From the NCBI GenBank assembly GCA_963809695.1, contig CAWEKI010000007.1:496001-560000 (forward strand): DNA of 64,000 nucleotides, read 5' to 3'. The notes under the pieces are model-generated. The model was not told where the DNA came from. It ran no database searches and saw nothing but the letters and a program-made list of their open reading frames with translations. Position numbers and translations under genes: made by a program. Below, piece by piece: positions 18,055 to 27,217 of the stretch; the stretch's first letter is position 1, and each line of letters begins with the position of its first letter. The stretch is from JAGDMJ01 sp963809695 (lineage in GTDB: Bacteria > Bacteroidota > Ignavibacteria > UBA10030 > UBA6906).

Positions 18055-19767
18055 ATGCCAATCCAATTTGAGTGGCAGCCCAACACACAGCCTGTGCCCA
18101 AAGCAGCGGATATCGGATTGTTAATCCTCGGAGATGATCCCACGCTCCCTGCCGTGTCTGATGGTCGCGTCAGGATCGTGGAGATTCCCGCAACCGGGAA
18201 GGGAGCAGGAAACGCCGAGGCGCCCGAAAGAACCATTGTCACTTTTCATGGCAAGATCCACCGCGATCCTTCGGCAAAACCCTCGGACCGGATCACGTTT
18301 GAAATACTCCGCAAGTCAGGCGATCCGGCCCACTCCGGAGATGTTTTTGGCTTTGATCCAGAATGCATGTTCGGAGTGGATTTCTTTCAGCTGACATTCG
18401 TCAACAGGCAGTTTGTGATCTGGTTTCCATTTCACACAGACGTGCGCTCTGAAGGAGATTTCCTTGAGCTTCAGGCTCTGGCGGAAGTCGCAGATGCGAC
18501 GGCTACCGGTGGTTTCCGGATCCTCGCACGTTCCATGACGCGCACGCTGACCAACCGCGAGCCTACAGCCAGAACGGTCGCCACCACGAGCACCATAACC
18601 GGGACCCAGAATCGAGTGACCTATACCGGAAAGCTCGCCGGGTTCAATATAGCAGTTCAAGAGGAGTATCTCCTGCCGGTCAGCATCAGGAACGCCGCGC
18701 AGTCTACCCCTGATGAGATTGTACTCGATCCCGGCACCGTACCCGCAGATGCATCAACCCGATTTGCCGCATACCAGGCGGGGACTATGCGGATCATCCT
18801 CATGACCGACCTGCTGAACGCGCTGACCCCCGATCAGAGCTTTGGCCGGAACGTTTTCCCCGCACAGAATCCTGACGTCATCTCAAACACGGGCAAGCAG
18901 GAGCTTCGCACTGCGATCCCGCCCCGCATCGTCCAGATTTTTGAAGATGCAGGTTTTCAGGGGGTTGCTGCCCTCTGGCAGGATGAGCAGGCTGCAGCAC
19001 AACTCGTCCAGGCATTTACACAGAGATTCACCAATCGGAGTGGCGTGTGGCAACTGTCGAATGCAAACACCCCCCTTGTGACGAATTTCTGGAACTTCTA
19101 TGTCGCCCACAACAGCTCGCTTGGAGTGGCCGCGCGCAACGAGCAGGTTGCTCCCGCCCAGATCCGGACCACGATCAACAGCCGAGAGGTATTTCTCAAT
19201 GACACCCTGCCCATCGGGGGAGGGACAAAAAGCTTGAGGGGACCTGTCGGCATAGCGTCCGATGTATTTCGGAAAATCGTGACGGACGATCCTGGCACGG
19301 GAGGGTTTCGGCAATACGGAAATATTGACGAGTTCAAGACGGCATGCCAGGTGCTGGGCCGAAAAATCGCGGCTACCGTGTCACACGAAGTTGCACACAG
19401 TCTCGGCATGATGCATACGGCACGCATCCTGAGCGGAACCAACGCCTCCGAGAGCTCGGGCGCGCCTGTTCTGACTGTGACGTCAGAAGATCTCAGGGGT
19501 CACATAGGTCCGCTTGTGAGATTCACCATGCAGGCGAAGGTGGTTTGGAGCAGAGTGTTTGGTGTGACTCCCACCTTCAATGACGCTACGCTACAGAACA
19601 AGACCTGGCAGGCAGCTGAGATCCCAACCGTCGACTGGAACGAGCGCAAGAAGAGATTTCGCGAAAGGAACGGCGAGTTGCGGTTGGTATTGCCCGGGGC
19701 GCTCGGGACAACGGGAGTTCCTCCCTTCGCACTCGCGCCTCCAGGCGCGCAAAGGGGCACGAGGTGA
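18055..19767 (+). CDS. Zincin (HExxHxxGxxH) metallopeptidase-like protein, T6SS effector candidate
   Basis: A 570-residue protein from ATG 18055 (an upstream in-frame start at 18004 would overlap the previous gene). It has the metzincin-type zinc site H444-E-x-x-H448-x-x-G-x-x-H454 in SHEVAHSLGMMHTA. A Met about 40 residues later (M492) could be the Met-turn, but the local sequence is not typical. The first 400 residues are beta-rich and unrecognised. No signal peptide is present. It sits 17 bases after the lactamase-like gene and 156 bases before vgrG, with no coding or regulatory feature recognised between. A T6SS-delivered protease is the best reading from context, but substrate and immunity partner are unknown. 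Confidence 0.6.
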   Translation: MPIQFEWQPNTQPVPKAADIGLLILGDDPTLPAVSDGRVRIVEIPATGKGAGNAEAPERTIVTFHGKIHRDPSAKPSDRITFEILRKSGDPAHSGDVFGFDPECMFGVDFFQLTFVNRQFVIWFPFHTDVRSEGDFLELQALAEVADATATGGFRILARSMTRTLTNREPTARTVATTSTITGTQNRVTYTGKLAGFNIAVQEEYLLPVSIRNAAQSTPDEIVLDPGTVPADASTRFAAYQAGTMRIILMTDLLNALTPDQSFGRNVFPAQNPDVISNTGKQELRTAIPPRIVQIFEDAGFQGVAALWQDEQAAAQLVQAFTQRFTNRSGVWQLSNANTPLVTNFWNFYVAHNSSLGVAARNEQVAPAQIRTTINSREVFLNDTLPIGGGTKSLRGPVGIASDVFRKIVTDDPGTGGFRQYGNIDEFKTACQVLGRKIAATVSHEVAHSLGMMHTARILSGTNASESSGAPVLTVTSEDLRGHIGPLVRFTMQAKVVWSRVFGVTPTFNDATLQNKTWQAAEIPTVDWNERKKRFRERNGELRLVLPGALGTTGVPPFALAPPGAQRGTR

Positions 19768-19923
19768 AAGATCTGAGCAAAGGGTGATGCTGAACAAGAT
19801 GACAGACAGACCCCACAGAGGCCTGTTGGTGCGGTTCAGGGGGGTCATTCGCTTTCCGAAAGGGAAGTTCGTTCTGCAGCAGGAATGTTGTACCAAGGTC
19901 TACTTCATGAAGAGGACAACCTC

Positions 19924-22062
19924 ATGCCTCAATACGATGCTTCACATGCACAATTCTGGTTCGAAATCGGCGGCCAGCCGGAAGACACGTTCCAGGTGCT
20001 CGAACTGTACGGCAATGAGACGATCTCGCAACTGTACCGCTTCGAGCTGAGCCTGATCTCTCCCGTCGAGAATGATCTGAACCTCTCCGAGTTGGTCAAC
20101 CAGCCGGCGAAGCTGGTTATCCTTCGGGATGACGAACATAAGGAGCTGTACGGCATCCTCTCGGAACTCGAAGAAATCGGGCGGGGAAAGGACTACGCCT
20201 TCTTCCGCGGCGTCCTGGTTCCCCGATGCTGGAGGCTTTCGTTGAACTATCAAAGCAGGATTTTCCAGAACAAATCCGTACCCGACATCATCACTGATGT
20301 CTTGAAAGGCGCTGGCTTCCGTGCCAATGACTTCCGACTGGACCTTAAATCCTCTTATCAACCCCGAGAGTACTGCGTACAGTATCGGGAGACAGACCTC
20401 AGTTTTATCAGCCGCCTGATGGAATACGAAGGGATATCCTTCTTCTTTGACCATAATGGTGGCAAAGACCTCCTCGTGATGGCGGACGACAACAGCAAGT
20501 ATCCGAAGATTGACGCGCCGCATGAAATCGACTCATTTGTCGGACAGGGCTTCATGCCCGATGGTGAAGAGACTATTCACGAGCTTTCCTGGCACGAGAA
20601 GGTGGTGACCGGCAAAGTCATTCTGAAGGATTACAACTACCGGACGCCGGAAACCGCGCTGTCCGCAGAATCCCAGCTCGACCAGGACAGCCCCGGGCTG
20701 TACTATGATTATGGCGACCATTTCAAAACTGCCACACAAGGGAAAGCGCTGGCAAAGATCCGGAACCAAGAGATCGTCGATGCACGCCGCGTCATCACCG
20801 GCGCCGGTAACTGCCGCGGTTTTCATCCCGGACATACATTCACCCTCGGGAAACACTATCGCGAGGCGTTGAACGGCGACTATCTTCTGACACAAGTCTC
20901 CCACTTTGGCTCACAGGCAGCAGGCATGGGGCAGGCCGGCAACGGCGCCGGAGCAGTCCCTACGTACCGGAACGAGTTCACCTGCATCCCGGCCGAGGTG
21001 CAATACCGACCGCCACGGCTAACGCCCGAACCCCGCATCCCCGGGATCATGACGGCACGAGTCGAAAGCGCCGGCGGGGAGTATGCGCATCTGGATGAGG
21101 AAGGGCGCTACAAGGTAAAAATGCCATTTGATCTCACCGACGCCGGGCAGGGAAAAGCCTCACGCGCCATCCGCCTGGCACAGCCGTATACCGGCTCCGG
21201 CTATGGCATGCACTTCCCCGTCCATGCAGGCACAGAGTTGGTCTGGGCCTGCGTCGACGGGAATGTGGACCGTCCGCTGGGGCTCTCCTCCGTCCCGAAT
21301 GCGTCGCAGACCACTCCCGTTGCCGCACAGAACAAGTCGCAAAACATTATCCGTAGCGCGGCGGGCAACGAGCTCATCATGGAGGACCTGAAGGATGAAA
21401 CGCAAATCGGGCTCAAGACCGCTGACGGCCACACTGTTGTCCTGGATGACAAGGAGGATAAGATCGAAGTCCTCACGACGAAGAAGCACACGTTGACGAT
21501 GGACGACAAGAACCAGTGCATTCAGGTCCAGACGACTGATGGGCACCTGATCATCATGGATGACAAGAACACGAAGATCACCGTCCAGAGCAAGAATGGC
21601 CACTACATGACCATTAATGACGGAAGCGGGAGCGAAAGCATCACCCTCTCCGACAAGGACGGCAAGAACACGTTCGTTATTGACATCAGCAACAACAAGA
21701 TTGTCATCGAGACCAAGGACGGCAGTATCGACATGCATGCGCCCAACGGCACCATTGACATTAAGGCGACGGAGCTCAAGATCGAAACGTCGGGGGACAC
21801 GGAGCTCAAGGCAAACAACGTCACCGTCAAGGCCAATATGGATTTCAGCCTGAAAGCTTCGAGCAACATCTCCGAGGAAGCATCGATGGACTTGAGCCAG
21901 AAAGGCATGAACATTAAGTCTGAAGCATCCATGGATCATAAGACCAGCGGCATGAACGTCACATCCGAAGCAAGCATCAACCAACAGGTAAAAGGCACGA
22001 TGGTGACGGTCCAGTCTACGGGGCCGAACACGATCAAGGGAATGCCAGTAATGATAAATTAG
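19924..22062 (+). CDS. vgrG: VgrG (TssI), T6SS spike protein with beta-helical tail
   Basis: A 712-residue VgrG. It has a gp27-like base (about 1-370, with LISPVENDLNLSELV and REYCVQYRETDLSFISRLMEYEGISF), a gp5 OB-fold (about 371-470, IPGIMTARVES, HLDEEGRYKVKMPFDL), then a long repetitive tail. In the tail a 20-odd-residue unit built on DGH-x4-DDK-x3-I-x-V recurs (bases about 21418-21660), then a shorter unit EASMD-x-x-x-x-GMN recurs near the end. The tail ends NTIKGMPVMIN, with no enzymatic domain. ATG 19924 has AGAGGA upstream; a longer frame from 19885 is less likely. VgrG trimers cap the Hcp tube and bind the PAAR tip encoded directly downstream. Confidence 0.95.
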   Translation: MPQYDASHAQFWFEIGGQPEDTFQVLELYGNETISQLYRFELSLISPVENDLNLSELVNQPAKLVILRDDEHKELYGILSELEEIGRGKDYAFFRGVLVPRCWRLSLNYQSRIFQNKSVPDIITDVLKGAGFRANDFRLDLKSSYQPREYCVQYRETDLSFISRLMEYEGISFFFDHNGGKDLLVMADDNSKYPKIDAPHEIDSFVGQGFMPDGEETIHELSWHEKVVTGKVILKDYNYRTPETALSAESQLDQDSPGLYYDYGDHFKTATQGKALAKIRNQEIVDARRVITGAGNCRGFHPGHTFTLGKHYREALNGDYLLTQVSHFGSQAAGMGQAGNGAGAVPTYRNEFTCIPAEVQYRPPRLTPEPRIPGIMTARVESAGGEYAHLDEEGRYKVKMPFDLTDAGQGKASRAIRLAQPYTGSGYGMHFPVHAGTELVWACVDGNVDRPLGLSSVPNASQTTPVAAQNKSQNIIRSAAGNELIMEDLKDETQIGLKTADGHTVVLDDKEDKIEVLTTKKHTLTMDDKNQCIQVQTTDGHLIIMDDKNTKITVQSKNGHYMTINDGSGSESITLSDKDGKNTFVIDISNNKIVIETKDGSIDMHAPNGTIDIKATELKIETSGDTELKANNVTVKANMDFSLKASSNISEEASMDLSQKGMNIKSEASMDHKTSGMNVTSEASINQQVKGTMVTVQSTGPNTIKGMPVMIN

Positions 22063-22071
22063 GGATTGAAA

Positions 22072-22176
22072 ATGACGAAGGTTGACGTGAGGCTGGGAAA
22101 GCAGGTGCCGGGGGTCAAGTTTTCGGCCGGGAGAGATCGAACGCGGATAGCTATCTGTGGAAGGGAACATGACTGA
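22072..22176 (+). CDS. 34-residue ORF coupled between vgrG and PAAR
   Basis: An ATG at 22072 with AGGGA upstream opens a 34-codon frame that ends TGA at 22174-22176, sharing one base with the ATG of the PAAR gene (TGATG). The product is basic, starts MTKVDVRLG and ends CGREHD. No domain is recognised. The overlap suggests it may simply couple translation of the PAAR gene to vgrG as a leader peptide, or it may be a remnant. Its coding nature is unproven. Confidence 0.3.
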   Translation: MTKVDVRLGKQVPGVKFSAGRDRTRIAICGREHD

Positions 22177-23267
22177 TGCCACCAGCGGCACGCATGGGTG
22201 ACATGACTGCCCACGGGGGCTCGATCATCCTCGGGTTCCCTATGGTGCTCATCGGAGGACAACCTGCGGCGCGCATGGGGGATATGCATATGTGCCCCAT
22301 GCTTACCCCGGGGCTCCCCCCTATTCCGCACGTGGGAGGCCCCGTAGTGCTGGGGAGCCCCATGGTGCTCATCGGCGGCCAGCCGGCGGCCAGGATGGGA
22401 GACATGCTCGTCTGCGTCGGACCGCCGGACACGATCCTTATGGGCTGCCCCACCGTTCTGATCGGCGAGGGCGGCAGCGGAAGCGCGAGTGGCGGAGGAG
22501 GAGGCTCAGCCGGCGCAGGAGCTGCGGCTGCAAGCGCATCCACGGCACACTCCGGCAGCAAAGAATCTTCAACCAAGGCGGATCACTGGGCCGAATTCGC
22601 GTTCGTGGACAAAGCTGGGAATCCCGTGAGCGGCCTGTCGTATGAATTCACAGGAACGGATGGAAAGAAATCACAGAGTACCCTTCCGCTGGATGGCAAA
22701 GTCAAACGCGATGGAATGTCCAAGGGAGAGTGCAAAGTCCGGTTGTCCCACGTGTGTAACGCCCGGTGGTCGAAAACAAGTGCAAAGGTCGGAGAAAAAT
22801 TGAAGCTCACCGCTGACACGGTAGGATTCAACAGCAATCAGGAAGGGGTATTCCAGATCTACCGGCGGGATATCTCTCAGGCAGACGTGCAGGTCGCTGA
22901 AGTGCAGGCAAATGTCCGGGGGAACACGTTGGAATCGGAATGGGAGTACCCCCAGGACACAAAGGGGAAAGACGCCAAGCCCAAAACGAATTCATCGGCT
23001 CGATACAGCGCTCCCGAATATTACTTCGATGTGCTCGTTGGTCCCTGTAAGACACGATCATCCCTTCTCTCTTTTGAAGACTACATCGAGCTGGCCGTCA
23101 AAGACGAGAAAGGCAACCCACTCGCCAACGAAGAATATGTTCTTCACCTCCCCGACGGTTCTATGCGTAAAGGGAAACTCGACGGGCAGGGGCACAAGAA
23201 AGAGGAGAAAGTCCCCGCGGGCCGATTCACCGTGAAATTTCCAAGTCTGCCTGGTCCAAAGAAATGA
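22176..23267 (+). CDS. PAAR-domain spike tip with Ig-like adaptor extension
   Basis: A 363-residue protein. Residues 1-98 form a PAAR domain, with the repeated PAARMGDM and MVLIGGQPAARMGD turns and the Cys/His positions (HMCPM, VCVG) that bind the tip zinc. Residues about 99-125 are a Gly/Ser/Ala linker. The rest is beta-rich: a first module at about 135-190, a second starting NARWSKTSAKVGEKLKL at about 190, and a terminal module at about 305-363 (IELAVKDEKGNP, EEYVLHLPDG, KGKLDGQG, VPAGRFTVKFP). The whole C-terminal half is similar to the stand-alone protein at 27218. It likely sharpens the VgrG spike and recruits cargo. Its stop overlaps the next ATG (ATGA). Confidence 0.88.
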   Translation: MPPAARMGDMTAHGGSIILGFPMVLIGGQPAARMGDMHMCPMLTPGLPPIPHVGGPVVLGSPMVLIGGQPAARMGDMLVCVGPPDTILMGCPTVLIGEGGSGSASGGGGGSAGAGAAAASASTAHSGSKESSTKADHWAEFAFVDKAGNPVSGLSYEFTGTDGKKSQSTLPLDGKVKRDGMSKGECKVRLSHVCNARWSKTSAKVGEKLKLTADTVGFNSNQEGVFQIYRRDISQADVQVAEVQANVRGNTLESEWEYPQDTKGKDAKPKTNSSARYSAPEYYFDVLVGPCKTRSSLLSFEDYIELAVKDEKGNPLANEEYVLHLPDGSMRKGKLDGQGHKKEEKVPAGRFTVKFPSLPGPKK

Positions 23268-26125
23268 GCGACCCTGTCACCATAACGCTCCGCAGTCCCC
23301 GGAAAATCGAAGGGTTGCCGACTGGCCTCCTCCAGGAGCTTCACATCAAAACCCGGTTCTTCGGGCATATCTTGGAGATGGAGGACGTCAATTTCCACCT
23401 CGATAGCGCCGTGCTGCTGCCAGATTACGGTCCCGATGCCCCACAACCTGGAACGCCTGACCAGAACCGGATCACCGGGCTGGGTGTGTTGTATGCAAGC
23501 TACAAACAAGCGGTCGCGCATCCGGATCAATCGCTCCTCGTCGCCGGACACACAGACCGCAGCGGTCCCGAAGACTACAATCTGAAGCTTTCCGTTCTGC
23601 GCGCACAGAACGTGCTTGCGGCCCTGCAAGGAGATCGTGAGACGTGGGCAGCCATCGCCCATGGGAGACACAAAGTCGAAGACTACCAACAGATCCTCAA
23701 GTGGATCGCCTACACCTGGGAGTGGGATTGTGACCCGGGCCCAAAGACGGGCAAAGACAATGATCAAACACGGAAGGCCGTCGAGAATTTTCAGCGCCAG
23801 TACAATATCGAGCTCGATGCGTTCATCCCGATCAACGGCACGGTGGAATTGGAAACGTGGGGAGCGTTCTTCGATATCTACATGCGCGAGTTGATGACGC
23901 TCCTGGCGACCAACAAGGCAGGCCTGGAGTCGTACCGTTCAAAACTTACGTTTATCAAAGACCGCCCGGAATGCGTTGGATGCGGTGAGTTCTTTCCCAT
24001 TACCAAAGACAGGAACAAGACTGAGATCGACCGGCGCGTGGAGCTTCTCTTCTTCGATCCGGGGGAAGAGCCGGAGCTCAAATGCCATCCCGAATCCGGG
24101 AAATGCAGCCACAAAGAATGCGACCTCTACGGGAGCAAGCTGTATTCGTTCACCCACGTCGACTGCAATCCCCCCGCGCCGACTCCTCCCACGACAACGC
24201 ACTCGATCCGCATCTCAAAGGTGGATTCGCCGCATTTCATCCCTGATCTCGAAGAGATCACGATCAATTATGAAATATCCGGCCCGATGGGGCGTATCCA
24301 GAACATCAAGCTGGTGGCCGAATCGGAGAATGAACCGGGACGGCGTCTCTATGAGACAGACCTGGGAGTGCCGGAGAGTCCGAATTCTTCTGCCACGTGG
24401 AAAGGGGAATCAACCGACCCGGATTTCGAGGGGTTCGTCAACCTTGCCTCCTCCCCCTACCAGATATGGATGATCCTTACGACCCTTTCGGGCACTTCAT
24501 GTGAAAGCAACAAGGAGAAGGTTTCGGTTTTTTCCGAAGCCATCGAGATCTTTGTGGATGACAAGGGTCCCGCCTCGATGGACGACTTTTCCAGGCAGAT
24601 CATCACCGAGTTGAAAGGCGACCTGACAAAGAACAAGGGAAAGGGGAATGTCGTCCTCCCGAGTGCGATCTTCAAGGTCAGCTCATCCGAGATGAACGAC
24701 GATTCCTCGTTTCAGACATACAAGAACATGTGGGGATGGGGCCCCTCCGTTCCATTCTACGCACGCATCTGGCTGAAGGGAAAGGACGGCAAGAGAAAAC
24801 GCGGAGCAAAGGCTATCGCAAGGACGAAGGTGCTCTGGGATGTCGCTCTGGAAACCGACGCCGCATATGAAGCCACGTTGAAGGCAAGGAAACTTGATAA
24901 ACCGGCGCTCTCGTTTATCGAGAAGGTCTCGGCATACAAGAAGACAGAAACTGAGCCTCAGGGAAGGACAGCACACAAGTACTTCGGAGGCCAGCGGACC
25001 ACAAGCGCAAACCGCGGCGCCGACGAACTCCAGTGGCTGAAGATCAACGACGACTGGAACCTCGTGGCCCCTTCCCAGCGCACTTGGGCCTCCTATGCGC
25101 TTGGCAAGACAAGCGACACGTTTGATGCCGACACCGGGATTTTCTTTGCCTGCAGCCGCATGGCGGGAGATGTCCACAGCATCTCCGCGTACATCGACAC
25201 TGATGGTTCGCTTGACACAAAAGACAGCAATGCGCTTGCCAACACACCGGCCACGAGGAAATCCGACGCCGTGACCCTGACCACCCGCCGCCGCATCGCC
25301 GTCGTGAGCAGTTACAAGGTGGGTCCGGGAACCACCGAGGTCGACATGTCCACGATGACGAAGGAATATGATAAGAGCGCCATCACCATGGCCGGCGCGC
25401 CGGGGCTCGCCACGAAGGAAGTGCAGGCCGATTGGAAAAAGCATTATAAAGACGTCATCGCGGCTCAGTCCAAGAAGAACGCCTTCATCAGGGACGCTGC
25501 TCTCGACGATCCGGGGTTGTTTCCTGTGAAGTACAGGGACTTCAACGATTACTGGAATCGAATCCATCCCGGAACAGGCCGGCTCGGAAGGCTCGCACAC
25601 CGGTTCCTCAATCTCTTTCAGTCTGCCGATGAGGAAACGTACCGGAAGGAATGCGACAAACACGCCTACCGGATCTACAGCACCGTGGTCCAGAACTTTC
25701 CCCTCGGCGAAAACGGCCTGACGTTCTTCAAGTTCGGTGCGGATGGTGAACAGAACATGTGGAAGGGATCCTTCACGGCGGGCATTGCACCGTCCATCCC
25801 GGGCTTCACGGGCCGCGACAAGACGGTGTTCTTCATTTTCAAAGCCAATAAAGCAAGCGATATTCTCGTCCACGAGATCGGACACCAGATCTTCCTTGCG
25901 CATGCTCCCGGTCATTTTGACTCGGGCGACAGCCGTGTCGACAAAGATGCCAAGGGAAACAAAATAAAGCAACCCGACGGCTTTCAACCGAATGCCCATG
26001 CCGACAATCAGTGGTGCGTGATGTCGTACCACAAGTCAGAGCCGAAAGAGCTGTGCGGCCTCTGCATCCTGAAGCTCAGCGGCTGGAACTACACAAAGAT
26101 CAACAAGGATGGCAGTATTTCATAA
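23264..26125 (+). CDS. OmpA-like / peptidoglycan-binding / metzincin fusion, T6SS effector candidate
   Basis: A 953-residue protein overlapping the PAAR stop by 4 bases. Residues 38-122 are an OmpA-like core (DVNFHLDSAVLL, LLVAGHTDRSGPEDYN, LSVLRAQ). Residues about 139-215 look like an inserted peptidoglycan-binding domain (DNDQTRKAVENFQRQYNI). Residues 237-264 close the OmpA fold (VGCGEFFP, IDRRVELLFF). Cys-rich and Ig-like segments follow. Near the C-terminus is a zinc site H870-E-I-G-H874-x5-H880 with Phe in place of the usual Gly, and a classic Met-turn W-C-V-M920-S-Y. That pair identifies a metzincin-like protease domain. No signal peptide is seen. Direct coupling to PAAR argues for T6SS delivery. 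Confidence 0.75.
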   Translation: MSDPVTITLRSPRKIEGLPTGLLQELHIKTRFFGHILEMEDVNFHLDSAVLLPDYGPDAPQPGTPDQNRITGLGVLYASYKQAVAHPDQSLLVAGHTDRSGPEDYNLKLSVLRAQNVLAALQGDRETWAAIAHGRHKVEDYQQILKWIAYTWEWDCDPGPKTGKDNDQTRKAVENFQRQYNIELDAFIPINGTVELETWGAFFDIYMRELMTLLATNKAGLESYRSKLTFIKDRPECVGCGEFFPITKDRNKTEIDRRVELLFFDPGEEPELKCHPESGKCSHKECDLYGSKLYSFTHVDCNPPAPTPPTTTHSIRISKVDSPHFIPDLEEITINYEISGPMGRIQNIKLVAESENEPGRRLYETDLGVPESPNSSATWKGESTDPDFEGFVNLASSPYQIWMILTTLSGTSCESNKEKVSVFSEAIEIFVDDKGPASMDDFSRQIITELKGDLTKNKGKGNVVLPSAIFKVSSSEMNDDSSFQTYKNMWGWGPSVPFYARIWLKGKDGKRKRGAKAIARTKVLWDVALETDAAYEATLKARKLDKPALSFIEKVSAYKKTETEPQGRTAHKYFGGQRTTSANRGADELQWLKINDDWNLVAPSQRTWASYALGKTSDTFDADTGIFFACSRMAGDVHSISAYIDTDGSLDTKDSNALANTPATRKSDAVTLTTRRRIAVVSSYKVGPGTTEVDMSTMTKEYDKSAITMAGAPGLATKEVQADWKKHYKDVIAAQSKKNAFIRDAALDDPGLFPVKYRDFNDYWNRIHPGTGRLGRLAHRFLNLFQSADEETYRKECDKHAYRIYSTVVQNFPLGENGLTFFKFGADGEQNMWKGSFTAGIAPSIPGFTGRDKTVFFIFKANKASDILVHEIGHQIFLAHAPGHFDSGDSRVDKDAKGNKIKQPDGFQPNAHADNQWCVMSYHKSEPKELCGLCILKLSGWNYTKINKDGSIS

Positions 26126-26126
26126 C

Positions 26127-27206
26127 ATGACAATGCAAGCAGACACTCCCGCAGTCAACGAAGTCATGGTCTCAGAAACCCTCACGACGTTCTTTGACGG
26201 TATGTTCACCGATTTTTTTATAGCAGCCCTGGATCCCGGCAGCCGCGAGCTGATCACGATGGAGTTCTATGAAAAACGCCCTGATCTGGGAGATATCCGG
26301 TTCCTGAAACAGGTCAACTGGGAAGTTGAGGTCCCGCCGGATGCGCAACTGTTCATGGCTACGAGCGGATTGCTGCGCGACCATCTGAACACGTTCTGGG
26401 TTGGTTGGAGGACGCCGGACATGTTGAGCGCACTGTCAGTCTATCAGGAAGCACCCATCAATGCTCCGCTTGATGCAGCTGCGAAGCTGATTTATCCCGC
26501 GATTGTCCTCCCGAGCAAGAAGATGGTTCACTATTTCTGGCTCCCGAAAGAGGAGACCTGGGCGTTGTACAAATTTGACTTCCAGGGAAATCAGGGAGAT
26601 CGTGGGAGCGTCACAAGGGAACGGGTGGGACAGATCGACCATGAGCCGCTCCTCTCCGCCGCCATGCCCATCCCGGGCACGGAAGAGGACCGGACAGTCG
26701 TCACATGGATCGAGCAGACCGGCGCGGGAATCAAGGTGGGGGCAACACTTTTCTCGGGCGAATCCTCGGAAACGCTTACCACGCCGGCGATCCCGTTCAT
26801 TGCGCCGATGCCGCGGCAACGAGTTGCAATGCACGCTGACCATTCGGGCCGGATCTCGGTCGGATGGGTGGCGGAGTCCAGAACCGGGGGATATGTCGTC
26901 ATGGAAGTTCAGTTCGACTTTGTGAAGCACCTCTTCACGATACATCCTGCTTCACTCCGGTTCGAATTCGGCACGCTCTATTCCGCGTGCATGTTCTATC
27001 TCAAGAACCCGCACGAGGAGAGCAGTTTTGTCTGTGCGCTTTCGACAAAGGGAGTGCTAAGTGTCACGAGGCCCGGGAGCGACCTCGTGCAGGTCCTTCG
27101 GGAGCAGGTGGAACCCAGTTACGATTTCCCCATACTTACCTCCGCCACCGGAAGGTACGAGGCTACGCGGTCTGGCGGGCAGATTGAATTGCTTATGTTA
27201 CACTGA
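26127..27206 (+). CDS. Unrecognised protein next to the metzincin fusion (immunity or adaptor candidate)
   Basis: A 359-residue protein from ATG 26127, one base after the metzincin gene stop; an in-frame ATG at 26109 would overlap that gene by 17 bases. It has no signal peptide, no membrane segment and no motif I recognise. The sequence is rich in short beta-strands with recurring aromatic and Gly-Asp turns, which would fit a beta-propeller or beta-sandwich, but this is weak. Placement immediately after a probable protease effector makes cytoplasmic immunity or an effector adaptor possible. The next gene starts 11 bases later. Confidence 0.55.
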   Translation: MTMQADTPAVNEVMVSETLTTFFDGMFTDFFIAALDPGSRELITMEFYEKRPDLGDIRFLKQVNWEVEVPPDAQLFMATSGLLRDHLNTFWVGWRTPDMLSALSVYQEAPINAPLDAAAKLIYPAIVLPSKKMVHYFWLPKEETWALYKFDFQGNQGDRGSVTRERVGQIDHEPLLSAAMPIPGTEEDRTVVTWIEQTGAGIKVGATLFSGESSETLTTPAIPFIAPMPRQRVAMHADHSGRISVGWVAESRTGGYVVMEVQFDFVKHLFTIHPASLRFEFGTLYSACMFYLKNPHEESSFVCALSTKGVLSVTRPGSDLVQVLREQVEPSYDFPILTSATGRYEATRSGGQIELLMLH

Positions 27207-27217
27207 GTTTCGCAATC

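Noticed and set aside
24683..26032. A 449-codon open frame on the minus strand opposite the metzincin fusion
   Set aside because: It is the antisense shadow of a gene with clear zinc-site motifs; its product has no recognisable pattern and odd composition.
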